Made by a program: the position numbers and the translations under genes
Assembly (NCBI GenBank): GCA_963779485.1
Contig: CAVZYJ010000023.1
Location: 248,001-312,000, forward strand
DNA: 64,000 nt
Source: CAVVJA01 sp963779485
GTDB lineage: Bacteria > Actinomycetota > Actinomycetes > Mycobacteriales > Jatrophihabitantaceae
Reading direction: 5' to 3'
Shown here: in pieces, positions 62,230-64,000 of the stretch
Layout: the number at the start of each line of letters is the position of its first letter
Numbering within the stretch: the stretch's first letter is position 1
Notes under the pieces: generated by a model
Told to the model about the DNA's origin: nothing
What the model saw: the letters and a program-made list of their open reading frames with translations, nothing else
Databases searched by the model: none

Positions 62230-63125
62230 GCCACGCCATTGCCACCGACGCCACCACCGCCGACTCGGTCGACGGCCTGCTGCTCGACGTCGACAACCTC
62301 GTCGTGGAGTATCCGGCTCGCGGTTTCCGCAAGCACCCCTTTCGGGCGCTGAAGGGCGTCTCGCTCGACATCCGGCCCGCCGAAACCGTCGGGCTCGTGG
62401 GCGAATCGGGCTCGGGCAAGACCACCCTGGGACGAGCTGTCCTCGGCTTGGCACCGGTCACCGACGGCACCGTTCGGTACAACGGACGCGACATCGGCCA
62501 CCTGTCCCGGTCGCAGCGGCGGGAACTGGCCAGCGACATCCAGGTCGTCTTCCAAGACCCCTACACGTCGCTGAACCCCGCGTTGACGATCGAACGGATC
62601 CTCACCGAGCCGCTCACCATTCGCAAAATCCCCAAAGCCGAGGCCTCCCGCCGAGTCCGGGACCTGCTCGACCAGGTCAAACTGCCCACCAACTCCGGCG
62701 GCCGGCTCCCCCGCGAATTCTCCGGCGGACAACGGCAGCGCGTCGCCATCGCCCGCGCGCTCGCCCTCGAGCCACGGCTGATCGTCTGCGACGAACCGGT
62801 CTCCGCGCTCGACCTATCCACCCAAGCCCGAGTCCTCGAGCTGTTCAAAGAAATCCAAGAACGCACCGGCGTCGCCTACCTGTTCGTCTCCCACGACCTC
62901 GCCGTGGTCCGCCACCTCAGCCACCGTGTCGCCGTCATGTACCGCGGCGAAATCGTCGAATCCGGCGACGGTGACCAGGTCACCGCCCGCCCCGAACACC
63001 CGTACACCCAACGCCTCTTCCTCGCCGCCCCCATTCCCGACCCGGTGGCCCAAGCCAAGCGCCGCGAAGAGCGGCGTGCCCTGCTCGAGAGCCAACAGGA
63101 CCAGGAGGCGCAAGCCGTCGCCTGA
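62226..63125 (+). CDS. ABC transporter ATP-binding protein (DppF/OppF type)
   Basis: A 299-residue ATPase. GLVGESGSGKTTLGRAVLGL (Walker A), VFQDPYTSLNPALTI (Q-loop), PREFSGGQRQRVAIARALAL (signature), LIVCDEPVSALD (Walker B), LFVSHDLAVVRHLSHRVAVM (His switch) are all intact. HPYTQRLFLAAPIPDP is the oligopeptide-family C-terminus. It starts at ATG 62226, overlapping the previous stop. Confidence 0.95.
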   Translation: MSHAIATDATTADSVDGLLLDVDNLVVEYPARGFRKHPFRALKGVSLDIRPAETVGLVGESGSGKTTLGRAVLGLAPVTDGTVRYNGRDIGHLSRSQRRELASDIQVVFQDPYTSLNPALTIERILTEPLTIRKIPKAEASRRVRDLLDQVKLPTNSGGRLPREFSGGQRQRVAIARALALEPRLIVCDEPVSALDLSTQARVLELFKEIQERTGVAYLFVSHDLAVVRHLSHRVAVMYRGEIVESGDGDQVTARPEHPYTQRLFLAAPIPDPVAQAKRREERRALLESQQDQEAQAVA

Positions 63126-63171
63126 CCAGCCGATCCGCGCATACGCGACAGCGCACGAGGAAACGGAGATC

Positions 63172-64000
63172 ATGACCGACAACACTGCTGTCGCCAGCGA
63201 CAGCCGGCTCGCCGACGTTCTTGCCGCCCTCACGCTCGAAGAGAAGGTCAAACTGCTCACCGGGCGCGACTTCTGGACCACCTGGCCCATCGAGAAGATC
63301 GGGCTTCGCCGCCTCCTCGTATCCGATGGCCCGTCCGGAGTTCGCGGCGAGACCTGGGATGAGCGCGACCCGTCGCTCAACCTGCCCTCCGCCACGACGC
63401 TCGCGTCATCGTGGGACACCGACATCGCTCGTCGCTATGGTGCGGCGGCAGCGGTGGAGGCGCGCCGCAAGGGGGTCGACGTGGTGCTCGGCCCCACGAT
63501 CAACTTGCACCGGTCCCCGCTCGGCGGGCGGCACTTCGAGGCCTTCAGCGAGGACCCGGTACTCACCGCGGACCTTGCTGCGGCCTACGTCAAGGGCGTC
63601 CAAGACAACGGGGTCGGCGCCACGCCGAAGCACTACATCGCCAACGACTTCGAGACCGAGCGCTTCACCGCGGATGTTCGGGTCTCCGACCGCGCCCTCC
63701 GTGAGCTGTACCTACTCGCATTCGAGAAGGCGGTCACCGAAGCACACGCCTGGCTGATCATGAGTTCCTACAACTCGATCAACGGCATCACCGCGACCGA
63801 GAACGAGCTGCTGGAGACCCCGCTGAACAGCGAGTGGGGCTTCGACGGCGTCGTTATCAGCGACTGGACTGCAGTTCGCTCGCTGGAGAGCGCGACGGCG
63901 TCGCAAGACCTCGTCATGCCGGGTCCGGACGGCCCGTGGGGCGATGTCCTCGTGGAGGCAGTGCGGTCAGGAAAGATCGACGAGGCGGCCGTGGATCGCA
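63172..64000 (+). CDS. GH3 beta-glucosidase, 3' end beyond window
   Basis: The first 276 residues of a glycoside hydrolase family 3 protein. LTLEEKVKLLTGRDFW, LLVSDGPSGVRGE, VVLGPTINLHRSPLGGRHFEAFSEDP, GVGATPKHYIANDFETER and GVVISDWTAVRSL (Asp as nucleophile) match the GH3 N-terminal barrel. It starts at ATG 63172, 46 bases after the ABC ATPase gene, and is likely co-transcribed with it. It would release glucose from imported beta-glucosides. The second domain lies outside the window. Confidence 0.93.
   Translation, partial: MTDNTAVASDSRLADVLAALTLEEKVKLLTGRDFWTTWPIEKIGLRRLLVSDGPSGVRGETWDERDPSLNLPSATTLASSWDTDIARRYGAAAAVEARRKGVDVVLGPTINLHRSPLGGRHFEAFSEDPVLTADLAAAYVKGVQDNGVGATPKHYIANDFETERFTADVRVSDRALRELYLLAFEKAVTEAHAWLIMSSYNSINGITATENELLETPLNSEWGFDGVVISDWTAVRSLESATASQDLVMPGPDGPWGDVLVEAVRSGKIDEAAVDR

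Overview
The window is high-GC DNA with dense genes, frequent 4-base stop/start overlaps, GTG starts and actinobacterial protein families (BlaI/M56, DUF6986, GH15 trehalase, Lipoprotein_15 repeats, AllR-like IclR). It is most likely chromosomal DNA of an actinomycete; the sequence does not fix a lower rank. I saw no rRNA, tRNA, CRISPR array, transposase or phage gene.

Layout. 1-13 kb holds mixed housekeeping and accessory genes: an alpha/beta hydrolase, a MOSC protein, a VOC gene broken by one stop codon, a gingipain/caspase-like (C25) peptidase coupled to a small partner, a VOC protein, a DUF1345 membrane protein, a CDF transporter, a GNAT, an amine oxidase, Kup and CorA. 13.3-32.1 kb is a purine catabolism island: a DUF6986 aldolase-like protein, urate oxidase, hydroxypyruvate isomerase, tartronate semialdehyde reductase, glyoxylate carboligase, glycerate kinase, allantoinase, ureidoglycine aminohydrolase, xanthine dehydrogenase XdhABC, guanine deaminase, an IclR regulator, an NCS2 purine permease, and OHCU decarboxylase running into a frameshifted HIU hydrolase. 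Together these take guanine, xanthine and urate towards glyoxylate and then glycerate phosphate. Allantoate hydrolysis and ureidoglycolate cleavage are not encoded here. A shared operator, TTCCG-N5-CGGAA, precedes several of its transcription units.

32.3-37.3 kb holds a secreted repeat protein, two ECF sigma factors, a BlaI/M56 pair with two matching operators, and a haloperoxidase-like protein that lacks a vanadate-binding histidine. 37.3-46.7 kb holds an oxygenase remnant, GlgX, a dienelactone hydrolase, an epimerase, a GH15 trehalase, a channel-like membrane protein, and an MmyB-type regulator divergent from a SnoaL-like protein. 46.8-49.5 kb has a frameshifted carboxylesterase and xylose isomerase.

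49.8-55.9 kb is the most unusual region: five overlapping genes encoding a hybrid GAF histidine kinase, a single-domain response regulator, a receiver-cyclase, a PGM1-like ATP-grasp ligase and a gamma-glutamylcyclotransferase-like protein. This looks like a signalling cascade wired to peptide-bond synthesis and removal, although the kinase and cyclase are each frameshifted in this sequence. 55.9-64 kb is a LacI-regulated oligopeptide-type ABC importer, with permease and ATPase fused in one protein, leading into a GH3 beta-glucosidase cut by the window edge.

Two window-wide signals stand out. Three copies of a 49-base palindrome sit in intergenic gaps. There is also an excess of single-base indels in otherwise well conserved genes, meaning either recent decay or sequence error.
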